64,000 bases of DNA from Bog-375 sp049698695 (GCA_049698695.1 JBAVYH010000057.1:69021-133020); one strand, 5' to 3'. Positions 44,386 to 53,277 are shown, counted from the first letter of the stretch. Numbers and translations: made by a program. The notes: generated by a model from the sequence alone, not told the origin.

Positions 44386-44736
44386 ATGTCCAGAGATCCG
44401 CGAGACTTCCTGCCGCTTCACAATAACTGGTTCCATATTTTGCTCTCGCTAGTTGGGGCCGAGCAGCATGGCTACGGCATCATGCAGGAAGTTCTGCAGC
44501 GGACCAACGGAACGGTCCGTCTTTGGCCCGCCACTCTTTATGGCTCGCTCAAGCGGCTGATCGGCGACGGGCTGATCGAGGAATCCGATGAGCGGCCGGT
44601 AGCGGAACTGGATGACGCACGCCGCCGCTATTACAAGCTGACAAAGCTCGGCCGGACCGTGCTCGAACTGGAATGCGAGCGGCTGCAAGAGATGGTCCGC
44701 ATGATGCAAAAGAAGCGCAAGCAGGAGGCCTACTGA
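44386..44736 (+). CDS. PadR-family transcriptional regulator
   Basis: The 116-residue protein has the PadR winged helix: HILLSLVGAEQHGYGIMQEV, then TVRLWPATLYGSLKRLIGDG and LIEESDERP, then RRYYKLTKLGRTVLELECER. A short C-terminal helix serves dimerisation. It likely represses its own operon. Its TGA overlaps the next gene's ATG, a fixed arrangement for acidobacterial PadR-ADOP pairs. Confidence 0.93.
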   Translation: MSRDPRDFLPLHNNWFHILLSLVGAEQHGYGIMQEVLQRTNGTVRLWPATLYGSLKRLIGDGLIEESDERPVAELDDARRRYYKLTKLGRTVLELECERLQEMVRMMQKKRKQEAY

Positions 44737-47441
44737 TGAACCGCCGCGTCAGCATCTGCCTGGCGCTCTATCGGCGCCTGGCGAGCGCCTATCCGCACGA
44801 GTTTCGAATGCTGTACGGAGAGGATCTCGACCGGCTGGGCGAAGATGCCATTCCGGAAGTCTCGCGGCGCTACGGTCTGTTTGGGCTCCTGCGGCTCCTC
44901 GCCGATATTTCGATCCGCTTGCCAGCCACCTATCTCACCGAGATCCGGCAGGACACCGTCTACGCGCTGCGTAAGCTGGCCCAGTCGCCAGGCTTTACCG
45001 CCGTGGCCGTGCTTTCGCTCGCCATCGGTATTGGCATGTGCTGCGTGGCCCTCAGCGAATCCCAGTCCATCGCAGGGCCGCCGCCGGGCGTGCGCGATCC
45101 CGCGGCGCTGGTGACCATAAGAGGCCAGGTTTCGTATCCGTACTTCGAGCGCTATCGCGATCAGCACCAGGCGGTGGCGAATGCAACGGCCTTTTTAGGA
45201 CTAGTCCCGTTCGCCGTGGCGTTCACGGGGGACAAGCACACGCGTGCGGAACGAATTTACGGACACCTGGTTTCCCCCGAGTATTTCACCACTTTGGGTG
45301 TGACGCCGGCCGCCGGCCGGTTCTTCGCGCCGGAAACCGAGAAGCTCGGTATGCCTCCCGTGGTGGTGATCAGCGACCGCTTCTGGCGCAAGCACCTGGG
45401 CGCAGACCCGCTCGCCGTGGGACGCACGCTACGGCTGAATGGTTCGATGGCAACCATCGTCGGCATCGGCCCGAAAGATTTTCTGGGTATTTGGCCGGCC
45501 AACCCCGCCGACCTGTTCGTGCCGTTGACATGCGCCGGATCGCTGGCTCCGGAACTCGGCGGCGATCCACTCCACGCCCGGGACCGCGAAATCTTTCGCG
45601 TCGTGTTCCGCCTGCCGCAAGGCGTGCCCATCCCTGCGGCGGAGGCCGCTCTCGATGCGGCCACCCGCAGTCTCGACAGAGAAAACGGAATCCAAAACGA
45701 TCGAGATCGCAAGGGCCGCGTGGTGCGGCTCATCCCGGCCGGCACCGTCATGTATATGACGCCTGACCTGACAGCATACATACGCACGTTCAACATCGTT
45801 CTGTGGACCCTGGTGCTGTCGCTTCTGTGCGCAAACCTGGCCAGTCTGCTGCTCGCTCGCGGGAGCCAGAGAAGGCGGGAAATCGCCGTCCGCCTTTCGG
45901 TGGGAGCCAGCCGGCCGCGCCTGGTACGGCAGTTCCTGACCGAGAGCGTGCTTCTGTCTTTCTCGGGCGGCGTCGCAGGCATCGCGCTGGCCTATGGGCT
46001 GGCGCGCGCAATCAATTCCATGCCCGTGCCTTCCGCGACCCCGTTTGAATTCAACTGTCAGCCCGATTTCCACGTGCTGGCGATCACGCTGGCGGTAGCG
46101 CTCGCCGCCGGCATCGGCTTCGGCCTGGCACCGGCCCTATCCTCGGTGCGCGCTGACATTGGCCTCGCTTTGAAGGAGGGTGCGCAAGCCTCGCTGGTCG
46201 GCTATCGCCGCTTCGGTCTGCGCAATCTCTTCGTCGTGGGCCAAATGACTGCATCGCTGATGCTCCTGCTGCTCACCTGGTACATGGTCACAGGCTTCCT
46301 GAACAGCGCCCACCTCGACCCCGGTTTTGAGACCGCCAACCTCAACCTCATTTCATTGGACCCTGTGCGCGACGGTTATTCCGCCGAGGCAACCGCGGCG
46401 CTGCTGAGCGGACTGCCGGAGGAGATATCGCGCGTCACCGGAGTTCGTGGGGTGGCCTTGACCGATAGCGTGCCCTTCGCCGGCCTTGCCGCCGAGCAAG
46501 CCAACACCCGCGTGTCCGCTTCCGCCGGAGCTGGAAAGACCGGACAGGTGCTGCACGCCGTTTTCAGGGAGCGGATCGGAGCCGGTTACTTCGCTACGCT
46601 CGGCGTACCTCTCTTGGGCGGTCGCGAATTCGATCGGCGGGATCAGCAACTGGATGACCCGTCGGAAACAAAAGGCGCCCCGGCAATTCCAGCCATCCTC
46701 AATCAGACCGCTGCGCACGAGTTGTTCGGCGCCGAAGAGCCGATTGGCCGCCGCGTCCGCGAGGGCGAAATGAACTACACGGTGGTTGGCCTGACGCACG
46801 ATGTGCAGTCCGGGCTCCTGATGACCAAGACAGTGGCTGCCGTGTTTCTGCCGCTCACAGCCTCGGCGTTTCGCAGTAACCCGGCCCAACGCGCCACCAT
46901 CCTGGTACGCGGCTCGGCGGGCCGCGATACTCTGGCGGCAGTGCGCCGGCAACTCGCGTCGCTCCATCCCGATCTCACGATTTTCAACGTCCACACCATG
47001 CAGGAGGATCTCGACCGGATGAACTCGTTTGTCAAATGGGATTCCGCGATCTACGTGATCCTCGGCCTTTTCGCGCTGCTGCTGGCCTCGATCGGCCTGG
47101 GCGGGGTGACGGCTTACGCGGTGGTCCGCCGGCGCAAAGAGATCGGCATCCGCATGGCGCTCGGCGCCGGCAGCCGCCAGGTGCAGGGGTTGGTGATGCG
47201 AGAAGGGACGCTGCTGGTGGTGGTGGGCTCGGTATTGGGGCTCGGCGGCGGACTTACCCTGTGGCGCGCCCTCTCTTCCGCCAGCGACGTGCTGGCGCGG
47301 ACCTTTTCCAAGCGCGCCGACGATCCACTTTTGTTTTATGGCGCGCCGCTGCTATTGGCCGGCCTGGCAATGCTTGCCTGTTACCTGCCGGCGCGGCGAG
47401 CCACCGAGATCGATCCGGTGTCCGCGCTGCGGGAAGAGTGA
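44736..47441 (+). CDS. ADOP-type large MacB/FtsX-like permease
   Basis: The start at 44736 overlaps the PadR stop and gives 901 residues. An N-terminal cytoplasmic segment (SAYPHEFRMLYGEDLDRLGE) precedes helix ALRKLAQSPGFTAVAVLSLA. A MacB-like periplasmic domain (YGHLVSPEYFTTLGVTPAAG, VVISDRFWRKHLG) and two FtsX domains (SLLLARGSQRRREIAVRLSV; YAVVRRRKEIGIRMALGAGS) follow. This is the acidobacterial duplicated orphan permease family, which normally has no adjacent ABC ATPase, as here. Transport substrate is unknown; possibly export of antimicrobials or lipids. Confidence 0.92.
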   Translation: MNRRVSICLALYRRLASAYPHEFRMLYGEDLDRLGEDAIPEVSRRYGLFGLLRLLADISIRLPATYLTEIRQDTVYALRKLAQSPGFTAVAVLSLAIGIGMCCVALSESQSIAGPPPGVRDPAALVTIRGQVSYPYFERYRDQHQAVANATAFLGLVPFAVAFTGDKHTRAERIYGHLVSPEYFTTLGVTPAAGRFFAPETEKLGMPPVVVISDRFWRKHLGADPLAVGRTLRLNGSMATIVGIGPKDFLGIWPANPADLFVPLTCAGSLAPELGGDPLHARDREIFRVVFRLPQGVPIPAAEAALDAATRSLDRENGIQNDRDRKGRVVRLIPAGTVMYMTPDLTAYIRTFNIVLWTLVLSLLCANLASLLLARGSQRRREIAVRLSVGASRPRLVRQFLTESVLLSFSGGVAGIALAYGLARAINSMPVPSATPFEFNCQPDFHVLAITLAVALAAGIGFGLAPALSSVRADIGLALKEGAQASLVGYRRFGLRNLFVVGQMTASLMLLLLTWYMVTGFLNSAHLDPGFETANLNLISLDPVRDGYSAEATAALLSGLPEEISRVTGVRGVALTDSVPFAGLAAEQANTRVSASAGAGKTGQVLHAVFRERIGAGYFATLGVPLLGGREFDRRDQQLDDPSETKGAPAIPAILNQTAAHELFGAEEPIGRRVREGEMNYTVVGLTHDVQSGLLMTKTVAAVFLPLTASAFRSNPAQRATILVRGSAGRDTLAAVRRQLASLHPDLTIFNVHTMQEDLDRMNSFVKWDSAIYVILGLFALLLASIGLGGVTAYAVVRRRKEIGIRMALGAGSRQVQGLVMREGTLLVVVGSVLGLGGGLTLWRALSSASDVLARTFSKRADDPLLFYGAPLLLAGLAMLACYLPARRATEIDPVSALREE

Positions 47442-47504
47442 GGCCGCAGTGGGGCCGGTCCCCGGCCGGCCTCCGCAGTTACCACTTCCCGCGAGAGGGC
47501 TCTA

Positions 47505-47534
47505 GCGCCGGCGGTCTTTGCCGCCGGTCCTTTG
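47505..47534. repeat. Dispersed repeat, family B
   Basis: GGCGGTCTTTGCCGCCGGTC, preceded by GCGCC, matches the inverted pair after lpxC (15833-15905). It lies in the gap between the permease and thioesterase genes, near a second palindrome, GCAGGATGAATCCTGC. Confidence 0.7.
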
Positions 47535-47625
47535 AGTGCCGCGCGTGGTGGGGCAGGATGAATCCTGCGCGGGCCGGGCACGAGCCGACCCTGCGGTTGC
47601 GCCGGGTTACAATCGCAGTTTCTCC

Positions 47626-48036
47626 ATGACACCGACGTCCGAGACCCGCCTGCGCGTGCGCTACGCCGAAACCGACCAGATGGGAGTGGTTTACTACTCC
47701 AATTATTTGGTTTGGATGGAGGTGGGCCGCGTCGACTTATGCAAGGCGTGCGGGTTCAATTACCGCGACATGGAAAACGAAGACGGCGTGGCGCTGGCGG
47801 TGGCTGAGGTGCAATGCCGGTACCGCGCCCCGGCGCGCTTCGACGACGAGGTGATCGTCAAGACCTCGATCGCGGAGGCCAACTCGCGAATGGTAACCTT
47901 CGCCTACGAGATGCGGCTCGCCGATTCGGAAACCGTACTCGCCACCGGCTCTACACGCCACGTTTTCGTCAACCGCAGCATGGGGCGCACGCGCATGCCG
48001 GCCAAATACCACCGGCTGTTCGGCCTTGCCGATTAG
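47626..48036 (+). CDS. YbgC-type acyl-CoA thioesterase
   Basis: The start at 47626 gives 136 residues with a hot-dog fold. The active-site motif is VRYAETDQMGVVYYSNYLVW (Asp in DQMG), then CRYRAPARFDDEVIVKTSIA and STRHVFVNR. It hydrolyses short acyl-CoA or 4-hydroxybenzoyl-CoA-like thioesters in the cytoplasm; YbgC is also tied to the Tol-Pal envelope system, but no tol genes are near. The open frame continues upstream without thioesterase similarity. Confidence 0.9.
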   Translation: MTPTSETRLRVRYAETDQMGVVYYSNYLVWMEVGRVDLCKACGFNYRDMENEDGVALAVAEVQCRYRAPARFDDEVIVKTSIAEANSRMVTFAYEMRLADSETVLATGSTRHVFVNRSMGRTRMPAKYHRLFGLAD

Positions 48037-48132
48037 ACCACCTGGCGTGCCATAGCTGCTGAGCATTCCGCGCGGCTCTCACGGCCGGCATTGACGCCGC
48101 CCGGCCCGCCTGCTTAACTGGAAACAGTTCCC

Positions 48133-50025
48133 ATGGCAGGTATCGAACAACCAGCGCTGTCGCTGGCCAACGTGCATTCCAGCGTCGATATTTCCCAGAT
48201 CTCTTTCTGGCGCCGGATGTTCGCGTTCGCCGGGCCGGCGTACCTGGTGAGTGTCGGCTACATGGATCCGGGCAATTGGGCCACCGATCTGGAAGGTGGC
48301 GCCCGCTTCGGTTACCGCCTGCTCTGGGTGCTGGTCATGTCCAACGCCATGGCCATCCTGCTGCAGACGCTGAGCGCGCGGCTTGGCATCGTCAACGGGC
48401 GCGACCTGGCGCAGGCCTGCCGGGAAGCCTATCCGCGCCGCTTGAGCTTCGCCTTATGGGTGCTCTCGGAGATCGCCATCGCAGCCTGCGACCTGGCCGA
48501 GGTGCTGGGGGCCGCAATTGCCCTCAACCTGCTGTTCCACATCCCGCTGCTCATCGGCGTGCTCCTGACCGCCGCCGACACGCTTCTCCTGCTCTTTTTT
48601 CAAAGCTTCGGCATTCGCGCCATCGAAGCCTTTATCCTGGCCCTGATCACGGTGATGGCGGCCTGCTTCTGCATCGAACTGGTCTGGGCCCGCCCGGCCG
48701 CCGGCGAGCTGTTCGCCGGCCTTGCGCCGCGGCTCAACCGCAGCAGTCTCTACCTGGCGGTCACCATCCTCGGCGCCACCGTCATGCCGCACAACATGTA
48801 TTTGCATTCGGCCCTGGTGCAGACGCGCAACATCGGCCACACCGAGTCCGCCAAGCGCATCGCGTGCCGCTTCAACCTGATCGATTCGGCGGTGGCCCTG
48901 AACGGCGCCATGTTCGTCAACTGCGCCATCCTGGTGCTGGCGGCGGCCGTATTTTTCAAGCGCGGCATCATCGTCACTGAGATTCAGCAGGCGCACGAGC
49001 TGCTGGTTCCGCTGCTGGGCGCCAGCATGGCGGGCGTGCTGTTCGCGGTGGCGCTGCTTTGCTCCGGCCAGTCTTCCACCCTCACGGGAACCATGGCGGG
49101 CCAGGTGGTGATGGAAGGCTTTCTCAATATCCGCATGCGGCCCTGGCTGCGCCGCCTGATCACCCGTACGCTGGCCGTCATTCCGGCCGCGCTCACCATC
49201 TATATCGCCGGAGACAGCGCCACCCTCGGGCTGCTGCTGCTGAGCCAGGCGATTTTGAGCATGCAACTGCCGTTCGCCATCGTCCCCCTGATTCACTTCA
49301 CCAGCGACCCCGCCCGCATGGGCTCGTTCGCCAATGCCGGCTGGGTGCGCTGGCTGTCGTGGACCACCGCTGCCGTCGTGATCGGTCTCAACACCTGGCT
49401 GGCCTACGATTCCATTGAAAGCTGGCTGGCTGGCGCCGGAGCCTGGCGAGGCCTCGTCGGAACCGTTGCCATCTCCATCTCCGCCGGGCTGGTGATTCTG
49501 CTGCTCTGGGTGACGTTCGAGCCTCTCATCAGCGGACGCAAGCGCGGGCGTGCCGCCCTCGAGTTCCCCGAAACCGAAGGCGCCGTCGCCACCACCCCTG
49601 TATACCGCCGCATCCTGGTCCCCTTGGACCACACCACGCTCGACCTGCTGGCCATCCGCCACGCCGCCGCCATGGCGAAACTGCACGGCGCCAAGCTCTA
49701 CCTGCTGCACGTAGAAGAAGGAGTCACCAGCCAGATCTACGGCGGCGATTCCTCCACTGCCGAAGTGGAAGCCGGCCAGGCCTATCTCGACCGCATCGCA
49801 CAATCGCTTCAAAGTCAAGGGGTTGCAGTCGAGACAGCGATTTTCCATTCGACATCGCCGCGCAAGGAAATCGTACGCTATGCACGCCAAATCCACCCCG
49901 ACCTGCTGATCATGGGCGCCCACGGCCATGGCGGCCTGAAGGATTTGATCTTCGGCACCACCATCAGCCCCGTGCGCCACAACCTGGATATCCCCATGCT
50001 GATCGTCCGGCCGGGCAAGGGGTAA
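48133..50025 (+). CDS. Nramp Mn/Fe transporter fused to a universal-stress-protein domain
   Basis: The 630-residue protein has an Nramp core of about 11 helices with the metal site DPGNW (45-49) and VMPHNMYLHS, the matching helix-6 motif. After the last helix (SISAGLVILLLWVTF) and a basic linker (RKRGRAALEFPE), a UspA domain begins (YRRILVPLDHTTLDLLAIRH) and ends GAHGHGGLKDLIFGTT, which fits the ATP-binding G-2X-G-9X-G(S/T) motif. Uptake of Mn2+ (or Fe2+) by proton symport is expected; the cytoplasmic Usp may gate it by nucleotide. No yybP riboswitch was seen upstream. Confidence 0.93.
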   Translation: MAGIEQPALSLANVHSSVDISQISFWRRMFAFAGPAYLVSVGYMDPGNWATDLEGGARFGYRLLWVLVMSNAMAILLQTLSARLGIVNGRDLAQACREAYPRRLSFALWVLSEIAIAACDLAEVLGAAIALNLLFHIPLLIGVLLTAADTLLLLFFQSFGIRAIEAFILALITVMAACFCIELVWARPAAGELFAGLAPRLNRSSLYLAVTILGATVMPHNMYLHSALVQTRNIGHTESAKRIACRFNLIDSAVALNGAMFVNCAILVLAAAVFFKRGIIVTEIQQAHELLVPLLGASMAGVLFAVALLCSGQSSTLTGTMAGQVVMEGFLNIRMRPWLRRLITRTLAVIPAALTIYIAGDSATLGLLLLSQAILSMQLPFAIVPLIHFTSDPARMGSFANAGWVRWLSWTTAAVVIGLNTWLAYDSIESWLAGAGAWRGLVGTVAISISAGLVILLLWVTFEPLISGRKRGRAALEFPETEGAVATTPVYRRILVPLDHTTLDLLAIRHAAAMAKLHGAKLYLLHVEEGVTSQIYGGDSSTAEVEAGQAYLDRIAQSLQSQGVAVETAIFHSTSPRKEIVRYARQIHPDLLIMGAHGHGGLKDLIFGTTISPVRHNLDIPMLIVRPGKG

Positions 50026-50039
50026 GGGGGACAGGTGCC

Positions 50040-50804
50040 ATGGTGAGCGATAGCCGGATGCTTCAGCTCGACTGGTCTCCCGACCTAGACGCCTTCTGGA
50101 TTGCCCGCGTGCAATCGGCGCTGTTGGGTTGCAGGAGCCCATCACTGAGGGAACGTTACTCACGCTGGGACCGAGATCCGCACGATGGCCTGACATTAGG
50201 GGATCTTGCAGTCGCAGTGGCAACCAAGCAGACGATGGTTTCTCTCATTGTTCAACGTGTTAACGCACGGCTGGCGGAGATAGGTAAGGTTCTCAAATCT
50301 GATCGGCCTAGGGTCGAGGAATGCTTACGAGTTGGCGGTGCATACCGTCTTCCCGACAAGAGCGTCGCACACGATGCGGCTGTTGACTTCGACTCGTTCG
50401 TCTTCGAGTCGAGGTCCGCCTACGAAATAACGGTTTCGTTTCTCCAACGGTTTTTCGCTGTGATCCTTAAACAGCCGCTCGGGAAAGGGAAAGCAGCTCA
50501 CGATCGCGTCCAAGAGGCGCTACGGAACCGCGGCGCGCAAACTGGCTGGGCCGACGAGTTGAGGGAGAAGCGACATCTCCTGATTCATGAGCGGGCCATT
50601 TGGCTCGGCTTCGAAGTTACCGGTGAGTATCCGTTCCGTTTCGATCCGGTGCTCCTGACGAAAACAGTCGGGAGGATCGAGGACGATCCGGATCGTCTCA
50701 GTATTGGGCTATGCCGAGACCTTTGGGAGGGTTTTATAGGCTCATACGGGCACATCGAGGCATGGCTGAAGGAGGGGATAGCGATTGCTGATGCGCGCGG
50801 TTGA
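50040..50804 (+). CDS. HEPN-like protein of unknown function
   Basis: The 254-residue protein is mostly helical and carries REKRHLLIHERAIW, matching the HEPN R-polar-x3-H motif (Arg-His-Leu-Leu-Ile-His). Otherwise it has no family I recognise: LTLGDLAVAVATKQTMVSLI, FVFESRSAYEITVSFLQRFF and WEGFIGSYGHIEAWLKEG. HEPN proteins are often RNases in toxin-antitoxin and defence systems, but many are inactive. The start lies 14 bases after the Nramp gene, without a clear ribosome binding site. It converges on the toxin-antitoxin genes. Base use is less GC-rich than its neighbours, suggesting transfer. Confidence 0.65.
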   Translation: MVSDSRMLQLDWSPDLDAFWIARVQSALLGCRSPSLRERYSRWDRDPHDGLTLGDLAVAVATKQTMVSLIVQRVNARLAEIGKVLKSDRPRVEECLRVGGAYRLPDKSVAHDAAVDFDSFVFESRSAYEITVSFLQRFFAVILKQPLGKGKAAHDRVQEALRNRGAQTGWADELREKRHLLIHERAIWLGFEVTGEYPFRFDPVLLTKTVGRIEDDPDRLSIGLCRDLWEGFIGSYGHIEAWLKEGIAIADARG

Positions 50805-50815
50805 TGGTCCCTCTG

Positions 50816-51010
50816 CTAGCTCGCGCGCTTCGCGATCAGTTCGCGAACTTTGGACACGAGGTCGTGCGGCACATTCATGACGGTCTCAGAGGGCTCGATG
50901 CCGGCCTCGTCCTCTGCTGACGCCTCATCTTCGCTCTGTGCTCCGTAATGCGCGAGCACGCGCTGCACCTTGCCCTCATCCCATCCGTCTGGAAACTTGT
51001 TCTCGCTCAT
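50816..51010 (-). CDS. Small acidic antitoxin-like protein
   Basis: The 64-residue product starts MSENKFPDGWDEGKVQRVLA and contains an acidic middle (SEDEASAEDEAGIEP) then NVPHDLVSKVRELIAKR. Small proteins with this FPDGWDE...RVLAHY...VPxxLVxxVRELIA pattern sit beside toxin genes in many bacteria. It is the last gene of the operon, 15 bases after the antitoxin, and ends close to the convergent HEPN-like gene. Confidence 0.7.
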   Translation of the reverse strand: MSENKFPDGWDEGKVQRVLAHYGAQSEDEASAEDEAGIEPSETVMNVPHDLVSKVRELIAKRAS

Positions 51011-51025
51011 TGATGTTTCTTTCGG

Positions 51026-51304
51026 TTACACAAGTTGGATCGTTACCCGCCGTCCGACCGTGGCCGCAGCCCTCTGGAGACTCGACAGAGTGATGTCGTT
51101 CTTCGGGTTCAGCAGCCGGTCCACCTGCGTGCGGCTCGTATTCAGTAGTGTCGCCATGCGGTTCTTTGATATCTTCTTTTCCTTCATAGCCTGGGCGAGC
51201 TGCCAGGCGACGACTTCCTTGATCGCCTGTGTTTGCGCCTCCTCAAAGATTCCTTCGTCTTTCAGGAAGTCATCAATGCTGGAACCTATGTGTTTCTTAC
51301 TCAT
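51026..51304 (-). CDS. HigA-type helix-turn-helix antitoxin
   Basis: The 92-residue protein has an N-terminal helix (SIDDFLKDEGIFEEAQTQAI) and a HTH: KKISKNRMATLLNTSRTQVD, then RLLNPKNDITLSSLQRAAAT. Its start overlaps the toxin stop by 4 bases (ATGA). It should bind and neutralise the toxin and repress the operon, perhaps at the palindrome at 51684-51693. Confidence 0.88.
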   Translation of the reverse strand: MSKKHIGSSIDDFLKDEGIFEEAQTQAIKEVVAWQLAQAMKEKKISKNRMATLLNTSRTQVDRLLNPKNDITLSSLQRAAATVGRRVTIQLV

Positions 51305-51588
51305 CGCATCAGCTCCTTCTGGCGCTTGCGCGCCAGTGCCAAATCCTCATCCGGCGTTGCCCGCGTTTTTTTGATGAAGCCGTGCAGCGCCACCAAGTGT
51401 TCGCGGTACAGGCACAGCATCACGCGCGCCACGCGTTTCGTCGGGAGATTGGTGCGGACCTCCCAAAGACCGTCTCCCATCGGCCGACATAGGGGCATTC
51501 CGACAGGCCAGCGCCATTGCGCCCGCAGCAGATCTTTCCCTACGGCCTGACGTTCGGCTTCGGGCAATTCCCTCAACCAGTCCCGCAC
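51301..51588 (-). CDS. HigB/Gp49-type toxin, N-terminus uncertain
   Basis: From a GTG at 51588 the product is 95 residues: VRDWLRELPEAERQAVGKDL, then WPVGMPLCRPMGDGLWEVRT, then LVALHGFIKKTRATPDEDLA and LARKRQ. This is the RelE-superfamily phage Gp49/HigB pattern, an mRNA-cleaving toxin. The frame continues upstream as PLIFFRSGNGTEP, the expected first strand, but there is no ATG, GTG or TTG before an in-frame stop at about 51662. The full toxin would need a rare start (CTG before ATC-TTT-TTC). Starting at GTG loses the first strand and might be inactive. Confidence 0.85.
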   Translation of the reverse strand: MRDWLRELPEAERQAVGKDLLRAQWRWPVGMPLCRPMGDGLWEVRTNLPTKRVARVMLCLYREHLVALHGFIKKTRATPDEDLALARKRQKELMR

Positions 51589-51683
51589 CGGCTCGGTCCC
51601 GTTTCCGGATCGGAAAAAGATCAGCGGAGTTTTCTGCGGCGTTGGGTCCTTCGTGATAGCCTACCATTCCTGCACCTTTTATA

Positions 51684-51693
51684 GTACATGTAC
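51684..51693. promoter_or_regulatory. Palindrome upstream of the toxin-antitoxin operon
   Basis: GTACATGTAC is a perfect palindrome beside TATAAAAGG on the minus strand. It may be the operator bound by the antitoxin. Confidence 0.4.
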
Positions 51694-51733
51694 CACAAAC
51701 GGTGCATATCGCGCAAGCTGCATGATGGCCTCC

Positions 51734-51858
51734 CCCCAAAACTGGCAACACAGGCAAAATCAGCCGACAATAGCTAAACTCACTTGTTTCAACCGGATTA
51801 AGGCGTGATCACGGATGCGACCATGGGCTCTCTGGCCCGCAGATCGTTGCGTTCTCTC
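51734..51858. repeat. Left direct repeat of a 5-kb segment, with a decayed gene start
   Basis: CCCCAAAACTGG, GCAACACAGGCA, AATAGCTAAAC, TTGTTTCAACCGGATTAA and ACGGATGC appear in the same order at 56663-56795. The coding start after it also aligns (VITDATMGSLARRSL here, MTDAHKWSVARRLLF there), but here the frame ends at a stop near 51919. Confidence 0.75.
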
Positions 51859-51883
51859 GGATACTCATGTCCTAATAAGGGAA

Positions 51884-53266
51884 GTGCGCAAGTCAAATCG
51901 CCGGTTGGCGCAGATTAAAAACAGAGAGGCAAAGGCCGGCTGCGCTCGAATCGTCAGCATCGAAAGTGTGTTGTTGATCCTGTTTCTGGTAACAGCGAGC
52001 GGTCTGCCCGCGCAGGAGCAGGCAACCGGGCATCCGGCCGGGCCGGTAATTCCCGCCATCTCGGGAACGGTGGTCGACGCCATCACGGGCAAACCGGTCG
52101 CCGCCGTCGATGTGACTCTGCGGGCCGAGACCTCTGACCAAAAGCAGCTTCGTTACGAATCCTGCCGCACTTCTCCGCTGGGGCGGTTCCGCTTTCCTTC
52201 TTCTGTCGAGCCGAAGGCTGCGGGTCTGTTGGGGGGCATTGGTGAGATCGCCATCACCGTAAATATCCCCTTTGTCCCGCTGGCTCAGATCCGGGCTGCC
52301 CCCGGCAATGGCGATGACTGGATTACTTCGGATGGAGGCTCGGACGCTTCCCAGAATGTGCTTGGCGATCCACTCTTTACGCTCAAATCTACGCGCGTGT
52401 ACAACCTGGAACTGAAGGGCCCGCGCGTGAACAACAAGGCCTATTTCCCCATGGCCGTCCAGTTTCTGGAAGCCTGCGGGCAGGCGTGGGACGCCAACTG
52501 CATCAGCATGGAGACCACGCGGGATGTGCGTGTCCCGCTGATTCCCGTGCTCGACGGTCCAGCCGGCTGTAAGAAGATTGCGGACCGCGACCTGAGCGAG
52601 GGCTGTCGTCAACTCCAGGCTTACCGCTCCGCCTTTCTCCACGTTGAGACCATGACCCAGGTGCAGGCGGACAAAAAACTCTGCAACACCGTCGACGGCG
52701 GCCGTGTTTCCAAGTCATGCCTCGACCAACTTCACAGCTATATCTGGCACCCCGAGCGCTATGCAGGCCGCCTGCCGGTGCGGATGGAAATCGATCCGCT
52801 CGAAGAAGCCCTCATCTTGACGCCGATAGCCGGAATGGGAGTTGTCCGGCACGGCCTCGGCCAAACCGATCCGTTTGACGAAACCGCTACCTATTACGCC
52901 AGCTACAGGCGGCAGGCTCACTGGCCCTGGCTCGATGCCGTCCGGGTTTCGGTCGACTTCATCGGCGACACTGATGCAAGGCGGTTGCGCTGGGCTCGTC
53001 TTCTGAAGTTCAATCAAAGTCCCGCCAAGCAGGCTGGTCACTTCGAAATGTTCGACGGTAGCCCGCTATTTGTGTATGAAGCAGAGTCGGCTTCCCAGGT
53101 AGTCTGGACCAGCGGCGACAAGCTCATCACGATCAGCTTCAGCCGTGCTGCCGATTACATTCGAGGGGGCATGAGTAAGCACGATGCCTTTATGATTGAA
53201 GCCACACCTGAACTAAGGCGGGAGCTGATCCGGAGTTATCTGCAGAAGTATCCCGTCTCTAACTGA
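51884..53266 (+). CDS. Secreted protein of unknown function (carboxypeptidase-regulatory-like start)
   Basis: The start is uncertain: a GTG at 51884 after AAGGGAA is chosen; the frame is open from 51815, but that part overlies the repeat. A hydrophobic leader (VLLILFLVTASGLPAQ) is followed by a carboxypeptidase-regulatory-like segment, ISGTVVDAITGKPVAAVDVT. The rest is unrecognised: six Cys, LHSYIWHPERYAGRLPVRME, YASYRRQAHWPWLDAVRVSV and FMIEATPELRRELIRSY. It is convergent with the tandem paralogues. Confidence 0.7.
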   Translation: MRKSNRRLAQIKNREAKAGCARIVSIESVLLILFLVTASGLPAQEQATGHPAGPVIPAISGTVVDAITGKPVAAVDVTLRAETSDQKQLRYESCRTSPLGRFRFPSSVEPKAAGLLGGIGEIAITVNIPFVPLAQIRAAPGNGDDWITSDGGSDASQNVLGDPLFTLKSTRVYNLELKGPRVNNKAYFPMAVQFLEACGQAWDANCISMETTRDVRVPLIPVLDGPAGCKKIADRDLSEGCRQLQAYRSAFLHVETMTQVQADKKLCNTVDGGRVSKSCLDQLHSYIWHPERYAGRLPVRMEIDPLEEALILTPIAGMGVVRHGLGQTDPFDETATYYASYRRQAHWPWLDAVRVSVDFIGDTDARRLRWARLLKFNQSPAKQAGHFEMFDGSPLFVYEAESASQVVWTSGDKLITISFSRAADYIRGGMSKHDAFMIEATPELRRELIRSYLQKYPVSN

Positions 53267-53277
53267 CTCCGATATTG

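Noticed and set aside
48037..48132. Manganese (yybP-ykoY) riboswitch before the Nramp gene
   Set aside because: The gap is only about 96 bases and lacks the conserved motifs.
48454..50223. A 589-residue minus-strand frame over the Nramp gene
   Set aside because: Antisense to a conserved transporter, with Gln/Gly/His-rich shadow composition.
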